NCBI GenBank assembly: GCA_022844135.1
Contig: JALHMG010000052.1
Location: forward strand, 1-33,784
DNA length: 33,784 bases
From: Lysobacterales bacterium
Lineage (GTDB): Bacteria; Pseudomonadota; Gammaproteobacteria; Xanthomonadales; SZUA-5
Direction: 5' to 3'
Part shown: positions 16,654 to 24,857 of the stretch, in pieces
Position numbering within the stretch: the first letter of the stretch is position 1
Layout: each line of letters opens with the position of its first letter
Made by a program: the position numbers and the translations under genes
The notes under the pieces: model-generated
Seen by the model: only the letters and a program-made list of their open reading frames with translations
The model's database searches: none
What the model was told of the DNA's origin: nothing

Positions 16654-17784
16654 AGCGCACTTCTAGACACTTACGCAGCCTGGCCATTCGAACTCGATCA
16701 CGGCAAAAACGATGTCGTGGTCAGCGCCGATGGCGTGGCTTATGCCGACTGGTACGGCGGTCACTGCGTAACCCTGACAGGACATTGCCATCCGCGGGTA
16801 GTGGGTGCGATCAAGGCCCAGGCCGACAAGCTGTTGTTCTATTCCGCAGCGGCCAGGTTGTCGATTCGCGCGCGCGCGGCCGATGCACTGATTGCGCATC
16901 TGGCTGGCGCCGGGGTCGAGCGCGTGTTCTTCTGCAACTCGGGCGCCGAGGCGAACGAGAACGCGTTGAAGATGGCGCTCAAGGCCACGGGCAGAAAGCG
17001 CATTGCGTGCTTCGAAGGTGGCTGGCACGGTAGAACCTTGCTGGCGCTCTCCGCCACCGACGATGCGAAGATCGTCGCACCGTTCGCGCCGTTCCTGGTG
17101 CCCGCGACGCAACTGCCGTTCAACGACGTCAGTGCACTGCTCGCGACCGACTTCGGCGACATCGCGGCGGTCATCGTCGAACCCATTCAGAGCATGTCCG
17201 GTATCCGTGCCGCATCGAGCGCATGGTGGCAAACGCTGCGCGCGCGCACTGCTGCGGCCGGCACATGGCTGATCATCGATGAGATCCAGACTGGGTTAGG
17301 CCGGGTCGGCGCCAGCAGCGCCTCGCTGCTGATGGGCATCGAGCCTGAAGCGATTACGCTCGCAAAAGGCTTGGCTTCGGGCGTACCGATTGGCGCAACG
17401 CTGTTTTCAGGATCGGCCGCGAGCACGATCCGCCAGGGCGACCTGGGCAGCACGTTCGGCGGCGGACCGCTGGCGATGGCGGCGCTGATCGCCACGCTTG
17501 AAGTAATCGCCGACGAGGGTCTCATCGAGCGCGCCGCGCGCATCGGCGCGCAGCTCAAGGCGCAATTGCCGGGCGCAGCGGTCGCGTCGGTGCTGGGCGA
17601 GGGCTTGTTGCTGGGCCTGCGCACGCATGAGCCGGGGGCAGGATTGAAGAAGCATCTTTACGATCGACGCATGCTCGTCGGCGCCTCCGGCGATCCGCAT
17701 GTGTTGCGATTGATGCCGCCATTGACGATCAGCGACGATGCGGTCGCCGCATTGACGAGCGCAATCAACGAACTTGGAGCTTGA
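16651..17784 (+). CDS. argD: Acetylornithine (or acylornithine) aminotransferase
   Basis: A 377-residue class-III PLP aminotransferase that would convert N-acylglutamate semialdehyde to N-acylornithine with glutamate as amino donor. Landmarks are VFFCNSGAEANENALKMAL, FEGGWHGRTLLALSAT, LIIDEIQTGLGR and the Schiff-base lysine in ITLAKGLASG. The start is ATG 16651 (MSALLDTYAAWP), six bases after the second operator, with no Shine-Dalgarno sequence; it may be leaderless or poorly initiated. It is the first gene of the arginine cluster, with only 3 bp before the transcarbamylase gene. Acetyl versus succinyl preference cannot be read from the sequence. Confidence 0.93.
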   Translation: MSALLDTYAAWPFELDHGKNDVVVSADGVAYADWYGGHCVTLTGHCHPRVVGAIKAQADKLLFYSAAARLSIRARAADALIAHLAGAGVERVFFCNSGAEANENALKMALKATGRKRIACFEGGWHGRTLLALSATDDAKIVAPFAPFLVPATQLPFNDVSALLATDFGDIAAVIVEPIQSMSGIRAASSAWWQTLRARTAAAGTWLIIDEIQTGLGRVGASSASLLMGIEPEAITLAKGLASGVPIGATLFSGSAASTIRQGDLGSTFGGGPLAMAALIATLEVIADEGLIERAARIGAQLKAQLPGAAVASVLGEGLLLGLRTHEPGAGLKKHLYDRRMLVGASGDPHVLRLMPPLTISDDAVAALTSAINELGA

Positions 17785-17787
17785 CTC

Positions 17788-18786
17788 ATGCGTCACTACA
17801 CGCACCTCAAAGACCTCGGTGTTTCTGGACAGCAGAAGTTGCTGAAACTCGCCGCCGACTACAAGCGCGCCGAGCCCGGTCCGATCTTGAAGAACAAGGT
17901 ACTCGGCATGTTGTTCTTCAATCCCTCCTTGCGTACCCGTACCAGTTTTGAGGTGGCGATGCTCAAGCTCGGCGGCCAGTCGGTGGCCCTGGAAGAGGGC
18001 AGCGGCGTCTGGAAGCTGGAAACCGAAGACGGCGCGCCGATGAACGCCGACAAGGCCGAACATGTGCGCGAAGCGGCGGCCGTGCTATCGCGCTATGTGG
18101 ATGTGCTCGGCGTGCGCGCTTTTTCGCGCGGCATGGGCCAGGCCGACGACGATCGCGATCGCGTCATCAACTCGTTCCGCGAGCATGCGCGCGTGCCGCT
18201 CATCAGCCTGGAGTCGGCGCGCGAACATCCGTGCCAGGGGCTGGCCGACATGCTCACGATTCGCGAAAGCTTTGGGCAGACGCAAGGCGTGAACGTCGTC
18301 CTGAGCTGGGCGCCGCACGTCAAACCATTGCCCAAAGCGGTGCCGAGTTCGGTACTGCTGCACGCCGCCGCCGCCGGTTGTTCGATCACCGTGGCGCATC
18401 CGCCCGGGTTCGAGCTGGGCGCAGCGGTGCGCGAAGAAGCCGCACAATATGCGGCACAAAGCGGCGCCAAGATTCGCTATACGCACGATCAGCGCGAGGC
18501 GCTCAATGGCGCGCATGTGGTCTATGCCAAAGCCTGGGGGCCGGAGCCGCGCCAGAGCGAGGAGGGCATTGTCGCCTCGCCTGCGTTGCGTGGCTGGATG
18601 CCCACCGTCAAGCACTTCGATACGTGCGCCGACGACGCCATTTTTCTGCACTGCCTGCCGGTACGTCGCGACGTCGAAGTCGGCAGCGATGTGCTCGACT
18701 CCGAACGCGCGCGTGTCATCGACGAAGCCGAAAATCGCATGTGGGTGCAGATGGCCGCGCTGGCGTGGTTGTTTGAACGCGCCTGA
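17788..18786 (+). CDS. argF': N-acylornithine carbamoyltransferase (AOTCase/SOTCase type)
   Basis: A 332-residue transcarbamylase acting on N-acylornithine instead of ornithine, giving N-acylcitrulline. Carbamoyl-phosphate motifs are FFNPSLRTRTSFE (about 43-55), HPCQGLADM (147-155) and HCLPVRR (288-294). The segment WKLETEDGAPMNADKAEH corresponds to WKLETE...DKPEH of the Bacteroides fragilis succinylornithine enzyme, and WAPHVKPLPKAVPSS also resembles that enzyme more than Xanthomonas AOTCase (comparison from memory). The selectivity residue (Glu92 in Xanthomonas, Pro90 in Bacteroides) is Ala90 here. After HCLPVRR the Xanthomonas carboxylated Lys302 is replaced by Glu297. Acyl specificity is therefore open. 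Confidence 0.88.
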   Translation: MRHYTHLKDLGVSGQQKLLKLAADYKRAEPGPILKNKVLGMLFFNPSLRTRTSFEVAMLKLGGQSVALEEGSGVWKLETEDGAPMNADKAEHVREAAAVLSRYVDVLGVRAFSRGMGQADDDRDRVINSFREHARVPLISLESAREHPCQGLADMLTIRESFGQTQGVNVVLSWAPHVKPLPKAVPSSVLLHAAAAGCSITVAHPPGFELGAAVREEAAQYAAQSGAKIRYTHDQREALNGAHVVYAKAWGPEPRQSEEGIVASPALRGWMPTVKHFDTCADDAIFLHCLPVRRDVEVGSDVLDSERARVIDEAENRMWVQMAALAWLFERA

Positions 18787-18803
18787 GTTGGTTTCCGGTT
18801 GTT

Positions 18804-18872
18804 GGTTCTTGGTTGTTGGAAAGAGCCGCGACCGGACGCAATTCCCGACCCAAGATTCAAGAACCAAGAACC
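18804..18872. repeat. Inverted repeat in the argF'-argB spacer
   Basis: GGTTCTTGGTT (18804-18814) is matched by its exact reverse complement AACCAAGAACC (18862-18872). Further copies of the words TTGGTT and CAAGAAC flank both arms. It lies inside the presumed operon, 13 bp before the argB start. It may be a dispersed genomic repeat or an attenuating hairpin. Confidence 0.5.
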
Positions 18873-18884
18873 AGGAACACTGAA

Positions 18885-19787
18885 ATGCCCTTCGCCGCCA
18901 ACCCCTACGATGCTCTCAAAGGCCTGTCGAAATACCTCCGTCAGTTCCGCGGCAAAACCTTCGTCGTCAAGCTTGGCGGCGAGGTATTGGACGATCCGGA
19001 ATCGCGGCGGCGCGTCGTCGAGCAAATCGGCGTGTTGTGGACGTTGTCGATTCGCGTCGTTGTGGTCCATGGCGGCGGCGCGCAGCTCGATGCGCTGTGC
19101 CAGAAATTGGATCTGCCGATCGAGAAGCAAGGCGGCCGTCGCGTGACCACCGCGCCGGTGTTGGACGCGGCGAAGATGGTGTTCCGCGGCGTCGCCAATA
19201 CCGATCTGTTGGCCGAGATGAATCGCGTCGGTGTGCCGGGTGTGGGCCTTAGCGGCGTCGATGCGGGAATGATCAAAGCCAAGAAGCGCGCGCCGATTTA
19301 TCTTGGCGAGGACAACGGCAAGCCGCAGTTGTTCGATTTCGGTTTTGTCGGCGATGTCGAGCAAGTCGATCCGACGCTGCTCAATCACCTGTTGAGCGAA
19401 GACTACGTGCCCGTGATCGCGCCGCTCTCGGGTTCGCCCGATGGCAACGTTTACAACACGAACGCCGACACCATCGCCTCGCAGATCGCCATGGTGCTGG
19501 GCGCTGAGAAGCTGTTTTTCGTGCTCAAGGTGCCGGGCTTGCTCAAGGACATGAACAACCCCTCCTCGCTCATCACCTTTGCGGCGCTGTCGAAACTCGA
19601 CGAGATGGAAGCGCGCGGCGAGTTGGGCGGCGGCATGTTGCCCAAAGCCGCTGCCATCCGTGGCGCGTTGAACGCCGGCGTCAAGTCCGTGCATCTGGTC
19701 TCGGGCGTGCAGCCCGACGCGCTGCTGGTCGAGTGCTTCACCAACGAAGGCGCCGGCACGATGATTGTCCGGGATAGCGAGGCGTGA
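18885..19787 (+). CDS. argB: Acetylglutamate (acylglutamate) kinase, kinase domain only
   Basis: A 300-residue amino-acid kinase that would phosphorylate N-acylglutamate. Landmarks are FVVKLGGEVL with the catalytic Lys, VVVHGGGAQLDAL, GLSGVDAGMI and VYNTNADTIASQIAM; it ends TNEGAGTMIVRDSEA. ATG 18885 precedes the first family-like segment. In Xanthomonas and relatives ArgB is about 440 residues because a GNAT acetyltransferase (NAGS) domain follows the kinase; here the reading frame stops right after the kinase domain. The operon thus has no recognisable acylglutamate synthase by this route. It lies 98 bp after argF'. Confidence 0.92.
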   Translation: MPFAANPYDALKGLSKYLRQFRGKTFVVKLGGEVLDDPESRRRVVEQIGVLWTLSIRVVVVHGGGAQLDALCQKLDLPIEKQGGRRVTTAPVLDAAKMVFRGVANTDLLAEMNRVGVPGVGLSGVDAGMIKAKKRAPIYLGEDNGKPQLFDFGFVGDVEQVDPTLLNHLLSEDYVPVIAPLSGSPDGNVYNTNADTIASQIAMVLGAEKLFFVLKVPGLLKDMNNPSSLITFAALSKLDEMEARGELGGGMLPKAAAIRGALNAGVKSVHLVSGVQPDALLVECFTNEGAGTMIVRDSEA

Positions 19788-19882
19788 GCAGTACACAAAG
19801 GTTCCAGACGAAAGTCTCGACGCCCATCATGCGCCTGAAGTCCTGCACCTGGCGGATCGCTCGAAGCCGAGCCAATCCAACT

Positions 19883-19926
19883 CCCTCTCCCGCCTGGGCG
19901 GGAGAGGGTTGGGGTGAGGGTGGGGT
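19883..19926 (+). repeat. CCCTCTCCCGCC hairpin repeat, copy 1
   Basis: Arms CCCTCTCCCGCC (19883-19894) and GGCGGGAGAGGG (19897-19908) form a perfect 12-bp stem with a 2-base centre, followed by the tail TTGGGGTGAGGGTGG. The same unit occurs inverted at 20046-20085. This repeat type is widely dispersed between genes in many proteobacteria. Confidence 0.8.
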
Positions 19927-20045
19927 GGTTGCGAGCGTGCGAATGAAGCTTTCGTTCAAGAATTCCGGTCGACCAGGATTGGAACGCCCGAGCCACTCAG
20001 TATTGAAACTTATGCCTGCTGCCGATCGCTCCGTAGCACCGGCTC

Positions 20046-20085
20046 CACCCTCACCCCAACCCTCTCCCGCCTAGGCGGGAGAGGG
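20046..20085 (-). repeat. CCCTCTCCCGCC hairpin repeat, copy 2 (inverted)
   Basis: The reverse complement of copy 1: CCACCCTCACCCCAA, then arms CCCTCTCCCGCC (20060-20071) and GGCGGGAGAGGG (20074-20085) around TA. Head-to-head pairing with copy 1 makes a long-range inverted repeat spanning about 200 bp just before argH. Confidence 0.8.
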
Positions 20086-20113
20086 GGCAGGTCTCGCTTC
20101 GTAGGCAGTGCTT

Positions 20114-21478
20114 ATGTCGTCTCCCAGTACTCAATCCCAAGCCCTCTGGGCCAAAGGCCTGCCGCTCGATGCGGCGATCCATCGATTCACCGTGGGCGAC
20201 GATCCTCGTCTGGATCGTGTGCTGCTGGCGCACGATTGTGTGGGCTCGGCCGCGCATGCGCGTGGGTTGCACGCGGCGGGTCTGCTCAGTGCCGACGATG
20301 CGCGCGCGCTGGTTGCTGCGCTGGCCGAGTTGCACGGCGCTGCGCAGCGCGGCGAGATCGACATCACTCCTGAGCAGGAGGATGCGCATACGGCCATCGA
20401 ACATGCGCTAGTGGCGCGCGTCGGCGAGGCCGGCAAACGGATTCACCTGGGGCGTTCGCGCAACGATCAGGTATTGCTCGCGCTGCGCCTTTGGCTGCGC
20501 CAGCAGCTCATCGCGACGGCGCGCGGATTGCACAACCTCATCGACGCGCTGCTCGCTCTGGCAAGCACGCACGAGCATGTTGCGTTGCCCGGTTACACGC
20601 ACCTGCGCCGCGCGATGCCATCGAGCCTGGGACAGTGGGCCGCCGGTTACATCGAAGGTCTGCTTGAGGAGTTGCATGCGCTCGATGGCGTATGGATACG
20701 CATCGACCGTTGCCCGCTCGGCGCCGCCGCAGGCTTTGGCGTCCCGCTGCCGCTAAAGCGCGAGGTGGTTGCCGAGTGGCTTGGCTTCTCACGCGTGCAG
20801 CGCGCGCCGGTGGATGCGATGAACTCGCGCGGCCGCCACGAGCAGGCGCTGCTGGACGCCTACGCGGCGGTCGCCCACACGCTCGAGAAGCTGATCTGGG
20901 ATTTGTCGTTGTACTCGACCGATGAGTTCGGCTTTGTGCAGTTGCCGGATGCCTTCACCACCGGCTCATCGATCATGCCGCAAAAGCGCAATCCGGACGT
21001 GCTGGAGTTGGCGCGCGCGCGCTGTCGCGAATTGCGCGGTTTCAGCGATTGGCACCGGCACATTGTGACCGGATTGCCTGGCAGTTATCACCGCGACTTT
21101 CAGTTGCATAAGCAGCCGCTGTTCGCCGCAAGCGACAGCATGCTGGCCCTGCTCGATGTGCTGACGCGACTCGTTCCCGGCCTGAAGTTCGATGCCGCCG
21201 CGATGCGCGGCGCGATGAGCCCGGAGTTGTATGCGACGCACGCGGCGATCGCGAAGGTGCGCAGCGGAGCGACCTTCCGCGACGCTTACCGCGAAGTCGG
21301 CGGCGCGATCGCGAATGGCAGCTTCGAAGCTCCGCACATCTTGCCGAGCGATACCCATATTGGTGGCCTGGACCAGCTTGGCCTCGATCAATATCGGCAG
21401 GAACTGACGGCATTGGCGGCGATCTTCGATGTGCGCAAAGATCTGCTCGCCGCCGTTGAGCAACGCGTATTTTCTTGA
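20114..21478 (+). CDS. argH: Argininosuccinate lyase
   Basis: A 454-residue fumarase/aspartase-superfamily enzyme that splits argininosuccinate into arginine and fumarate. The signature GSSIMPQKRNPD is intact, as are HLGRSRNDQVLLALR and the catalytic-His region LPGYTHLRRAMP. The ATG at 20114 is preferred to a GTG two codons earlier. The next gene, argG, starts just after the stop. It is separated from argB by repeats, so it may have its own promoter. Confidence 0.95.
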   Translation: MSSPSTQSQALWAKGLPLDAAIHRFTVGDDPRLDRVLLAHDCVGSAAHARGLHAAGLLSADDARALVAALAELHGAAQRGEIDITPEQEDAHTAIEHALVARVGEAGKRIHLGRSRNDQVLLALRLWLRQQLIATARGLHNLIDALLALASTHEHVALPGYTHLRRAMPSSLGQWAAGYIEGLLEELHALDGVWIRIDRCPLGAAAGFGVPLPLKREVVAEWLGFSRVQRAPVDAMNSRGRHEQALLDAYAAVAHTLEKLIWDLSLYSTDEFGFVQLPDAFTTGSSIMPQKRNPDVLELARARCRELRGFSDWHRHIVTGLPGSYHRDFQLHKQPLFAASDSMLALLDVLTRLVPGLKFDAAAMRGAMSPELYATHAAIAKVRSGATFRDAYREVGGAIANGSFEAPHILPSDTHIGGLDQLGLDQYRQELTALAAIFDVRKDLLAAVEQRVFS

Positions 21479-21495
21479 AACAACGGACCCAACTC

Positions 21496-22695
21496 ATGTC
21501 GCAAAAACCCTTGTGCGTACTCGCATTCTCCGGCGGCCTCGACACCTCGTTCTGCGTTCTGCACTTGCGCGAGCGCGGTTTCGATGTGGCAACGATTACG
21601 GTCAACACCGGCGGCTTCGATGGTGCGGAGCTGGCGCGCATCGAGGCGGCCTCGAAGAATCTCGGTGCAGTCTCGCATCTGACCGTCGATGCGCGCGCCG
21701 AGCTGTGGCACGACTACTTGCGCTATCTGCTGTACGGCAATGTGCTGCGCGGGCAGCTGTATCCCTTAAGCGTTTCCGCCGAGCGCGTGGCGCAGGCCAG
21801 GTGCGTCGCCCAGTACGCGAAGGCGCAGGGCGCCAAGGCCATCGCGCACGGATCGACCGGCGCCGGCAACGATCAGGTGCGATTCGACGTGGCGTTTCGG
21901 GCGTTGTGTCCGGGCATCGAGTTGATTACGCCGATTCGCGAGCTGGCGCTGTCGCGCGAAGACGAAACTGCGTGGTTGGCCGAGCGCGGTGTCGCGATTC
22001 CAGCGAAGACCACGCAGTACTCGATCAACGAAGGCATGTGGGGCACGTCCGTCGGCGGCGGTGAAACGCACGACTCGTGGCGGCATTTGCCGGAAGGCGC
22101 CTATCCTGGCGGTGGCATCGATGCCCTTCAAGCGCCGACAACGCTGACCTTGGGCTTCACGCAAGGCGTGCCGACGGCGATGAACGGCGAAGCGCTCGCT
22201 CCGGTGGCCCTGATCGAGAAGCTCAATGCGCTCGGCGATCGCTACGGCGTCGGTCGTGGCATCCACCTGGGCGACACGATTCTCGGCATCAAGGGGCGCG
22301 TCGGTTTCGCGGCAGCGGCGGCACACATCCTGATTCAGGCGCACCGCGAGCTGGAGAAACTGGTGCTCAGTGGCAAGCAGTTGTTCTGGAAAGAATCGCT
22401 GGGCAATCTCTACGGCAGCCTGCTGCATGAGGGCCACTATTTCGATCCGCTGGCACGCGATCTTGAGGCGTTCCTGGCGTCGAGCCAAACAACGGTCACG
22501 GGCGATGCGCGATTGACGCTCTATCCCCGAGCGATCGTCGTGGAAGGCGTACGCTCGCCACATAGCTTCATGCAGTCCAAAGTCGCGAGCTACGGCGAGG
22601 GTGCGAAAGCATGGACCGGAGAAGACGCCAAAGGTTACTGCAAGCTCTTTGGCATTGCGCAGCAAATAGCGCTTGGCGCGCGGGAGGCAATATGA
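21496..22695 (+). CDS. argG: Argininosuccinate synthase
   Basis: A 399-residue ATP-dependent ligase joining citrulline and aspartate. The PP-loop LAFSGGLDTS is at residues 8-17, and HGSTGAGNDQVRFD and YSINEGMWGTSVGGGETHD (about residues 175-193) are typical. ATG 21496 gives the conserved start MSQKPLCVLAFSGGLD; a TTG at 21475 overlapping the argH stop is possible but extends past the family start. The argG stop overlaps the next ATG by 4 bp (ATGA). Confidence 0.95.
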   Translation: MSQKPLCVLAFSGGLDTSFCVLHLRERGFDVATITVNTGGFDGAELARIEAASKNLGAVSHLTVDARAELWHDYLRYLLYGNVLRGQLYPLSVSAERVAQARCVAQYAKAQGAKAIAHGSTGAGNDQVRFDVAFRALCPGIELITPIRELALSREDETAWLAERGVAIPAKTTQYSINEGMWGTSVGGGETHDSWRHLPEGAYPGGGIDALQAPTTLTLGFTQGVPTAMNGEALAPVALIEKLNALGDRYGVGRGIHLGDTILGIKGRVGFAAAAAHILIQAHRELEKLVLSGKQLFWKESLGNLYGSLLHEGHYFDPLARDLEAFLASSQTTVTGDARLTLYPRAIVVEGVRSPHSFMQSKVASYGEGAKAWTGEDAKGYCKLFGIAQQIALGAREAI

Positions 22696-23741
22696 GAATC
22701 ACCGTCGACAAGATCGCCAGCGTAACCCGCAATCTCAAGCTCGCGCGCACGCTCACCCTGAGCGAAAACATCCTCGTCGAAGAAGGCTCGGTGGTCGCAG
22801 TTCGCGTGCACGGCGAGAAATCGACATACAACCAACTCGAAGACACGCACGGGCGATGGATGACGCTGCATGATGGCGATCTTGTGGTCGGTGCGCTCGG
22901 CAAGCGTCATGCGCTGCATGGCTACGAAGGAGTGATGCCGACCTCTCTGGCGGTGGGCGATACCATCAACATGCTCAACATCGGCGGCGTGATGGGGCAG
23001 TGCGTATCGTTCAACCCGGATGTCGGTAAGCCGTTCCAACTGGAAGTACTGGGCCAGGTGCTGAACTTTCCGGAGTTCCAGTCGCGCCAGGGCATACCGG
23101 CGCACGTGCGGCACAACGCGCTGCAGGGTGTGCGCGATGCCCCGAAAGTGCCCATCGTGTTCATCCTCGGCACGTGCATGAATTCAGGGAAGACGCTCGC
23201 CGGTTCAGCCATCGTGCGTGCGCTGCATCAGAGCGGATTGAAGGTCGGCGGCGCCAAGCTCACCGGTATCTCGCTGATGCGCGACACGCTGCACTTGTAC
23301 GATCACGGCGCCGAGGTGATCGCCGACTTCACCGACGCTGGAGTGGTCTGCTCCGGTCCCGAGAGTGCGGCGCAAACGGCGCATACCGTGCTCTCCGAGA
23401 TCGCAGCGAAAGGCGTCGATGTGATCGTCGCCGAAACTGGCGATGGCGTGATGGGTGAGTACGGCGTGCAGGCCATTCTCGACGACGCAGGATTGCGCGC
23501 GCAGTGCGCGTGCTTCGTGTTTTGCGCCAACGACCCGGTCGGCGTGAAGGGCGGCGTCGATTATTTGAAGGCCAGCTACAGCATCGATGTCGATATCGTC
23601 GCCGGCCCGGCCACCGATAATCGCGTCGGTTCGCGCTTCGTCGAGCGCCTCAATATCCCGGCGCGCAATGCACGCGTCGATCCCAAAGCGCTCGGCGATC
23701 TGGCGCTGGAGAAGGTGCGTGCGTTCAGGAGTGGCCGATGA
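22692..23741 (+). CDS. P-loop protein of DUF1611 type; candidate acylglutamate synthase
   Basis: A 349-residue protein embedded between argG and argC with 4-bp ATGA overlaps on both sides, so it is almost certainly made with them. Residues 1-150 form an unrecognised, probably beta-rich domain (EEGSVVAVRVHGEKSTYNQL, VVGALGKRHALHGYEG). Residues 152-349 are a P-loop domain of the dethiobiotin-synthetase/MobB/DUF1611 kind: Walker A GTCMNSGKT (160-168), AKLTGISLMRD (188-198), and Walker-B-like VDVIVAETGDGVMGEYG (242-258). From memory, one DUF1611 protein (DgcN) has been reported as a D-glutamate N-acetyltransferase. With no GNAT domain on ArgB and no argA here, an acyl transfer to glutamate is a reasonable hypothesis, not proven. 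An amidoligase-like or regulatory role is the alternative. Confidence 0.75.
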   Translation: MRITVDKIASVTRNLKLARTLTLSENILVEEGSVVAVRVHGEKSTYNQLEDTHGRWMTLHDGDLVVGALGKRHALHGYEGVMPTSLAVGDTINMLNIGGVMGQCVSFNPDVGKPFQLEVLGQVLNFPEFQSRQGIPAHVRHNALQGVRDAPKVPIVFILGTCMNSGKTLAGSAIVRALHQSGLKVGGAKLTGISLMRDTLHLYDHGAEVIADFTDAGVVCSGPESAAQTAHTVLSEIAAKGVDVIVAETGDGVMGEYGVQAILDDAGLRAQCACFVFCANDPVGVKGGVDYLKASYSIDVDIVAGPATDNRVGSRFVERLNIPARNARVDPKALGDLALEKVRAFRSGR

Positions 23742-24787
23742 TCGATGTCGTCATCCTCGGCGCCTCGGGGTACGGCGGTGGGGAGTTGCTCCGGCTGCTC
23801 TGTCAGCATCCGCAGGTGCGCTCGATCGCTGCTCTGTCGCGGCAATACGCGGGCAAACCGATCCATGCGGCGCATCCACATTTGCGCGGCTTGGTGCCTC
23901 TGAGTTTCGTCGCTGAGTACGACTGGACTGAATTGCGCAACAGCGACTCGCCTGTTGTGTTCGCAGCGATGCCGCACGGCGAGTTTGCCAGGCAATATGC
24001 GGCGCTCGAAGAAGCGTGGGCTGAGGCGCGCTTGCTCGATCGCATCGCCGTGATCGACCTCTCCGGCGATTTCCGCTTGAAAGATGCGGCGGCGTTCGAG
24101 GCGGCCTATGGCTTCGCACATCCGTGCCCGCAGGCACTGGAACAATTCACTTACGGCCTGAGCGAGTGGAATGGCGCGGCGATCGCGGCGAGCAGGCGCA
24201 TCGCCAATCCGGGATGCTTCGCTACGGCGGTCCAGCTTGGTTTGCTGCCGCTGAAGGCGCTCGATCTGGCTTGCCCCTCGTGGGTGGCGATCAGCGCAAT
24301 CACCGGCTCCAGCGGTTCTGGTGCCAGCGCCTCGGAGACCACGCACCATCCCACTCGCGCGCAGGATTTTCGTGCCTACAAAGTGCTGCAGCACCAGCAC
24401 GAAAGCGAAATCCGCTGCTCGTTGCAGGCGCACGGTGCGAACATCGATTTTGCGCTCGTGCCGCACTCGGCGCCGCTGGTTCGCGGCATCTTCGCCACGC
24501 TGACATTTCCCAGTACGGCAACCTCGGGAGAGATCCGCGTGGCGTTCGACAGTGCCTATCGGGAGGCGTTTTTCGTGCGCATGGTTGATTCCACGCCGCG
24601 CATCGCCGCTGTCGCTGGCAGTAACTTCACCGATATCGCGGTCGGCGCCAGGAACGGGAACGCCACTGTGCTCGTGGCGCTCGACAATCTGCTCAAGGGA
24701 ATGGCTGGACAGGCGGTGCAGAATCTGAATCTAGTGCTCGGCATCGACGCCACCACGGGCCTGCGCGCAGCGGCGGCATTTCCGTAA
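23738..24787 (+). CDS. argC: N-acetyl(acyl)-gamma-glutamyl-phosphate reductase
   Basis: A 349-residue NADP-dependent reductase producing N-acylglutamate semialdehyde. The Rossmann motif GASGYGGGELLRLL is at residues 8-21, the catalytic cysteine is in ANPGCFATA (about Cys156), and the dimer/substrate region includes ITGSSGSGASASETTHHP. It is the last gene of the arginine run; the start overlaps the P-loop gene by ATGA. The deacylase, argA and carAB genes needed for the full route are not in the window. Confidence 0.95.
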   Translation: MIDVVILGASGYGGGELLRLLCQHPQVRSIAALSRQYAGKPIHAAHPHLRGLVPLSFVAEYDWTELRNSDSPVVFAAMPHGEFARQYAALEEAWAEARLLDRIAVIDLSGDFRLKDAAAFEAAYGFAHPCPQALEQFTYGLSEWNGAAIAASRRIANPGCFATAVQLGLLPLKALDLACPSWVAISAITGSSGSGASASETTHHPTRAQDFRAYKVLQHQHESEIRCSLQAHGANIDFALVPHSAPLVRGIFATLTFPSTATSGEIRVAFDSAYREAFFVRMVDSTPRIAAVAGSNFTDIAVGARNGNATVLVALDNLLKGMAGQAVQNLNLVLGIDATTGLRAAAAFP

Positions 24788-24857
24788 CCATCGGCAAAGC
24801 CGTATAGCCCCCGCGCTGCCGTATCCTCCGGGGTCGTCTCCTCGTGTCGGCCGTTTT

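Larger units (their letters stand above)
19788..20113. other. Spacer between argB and argH with paired GC-rich repeats
   Basis: This 326-bp gap within the arginine run has no gene I can support. It holds two inverted copies of a GC-rich hairpin repeat, listed separately, separated by about 120 bp of ordinary sequence (19927-20043). No promoter for argH was recognised. Confidence 0.5.
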
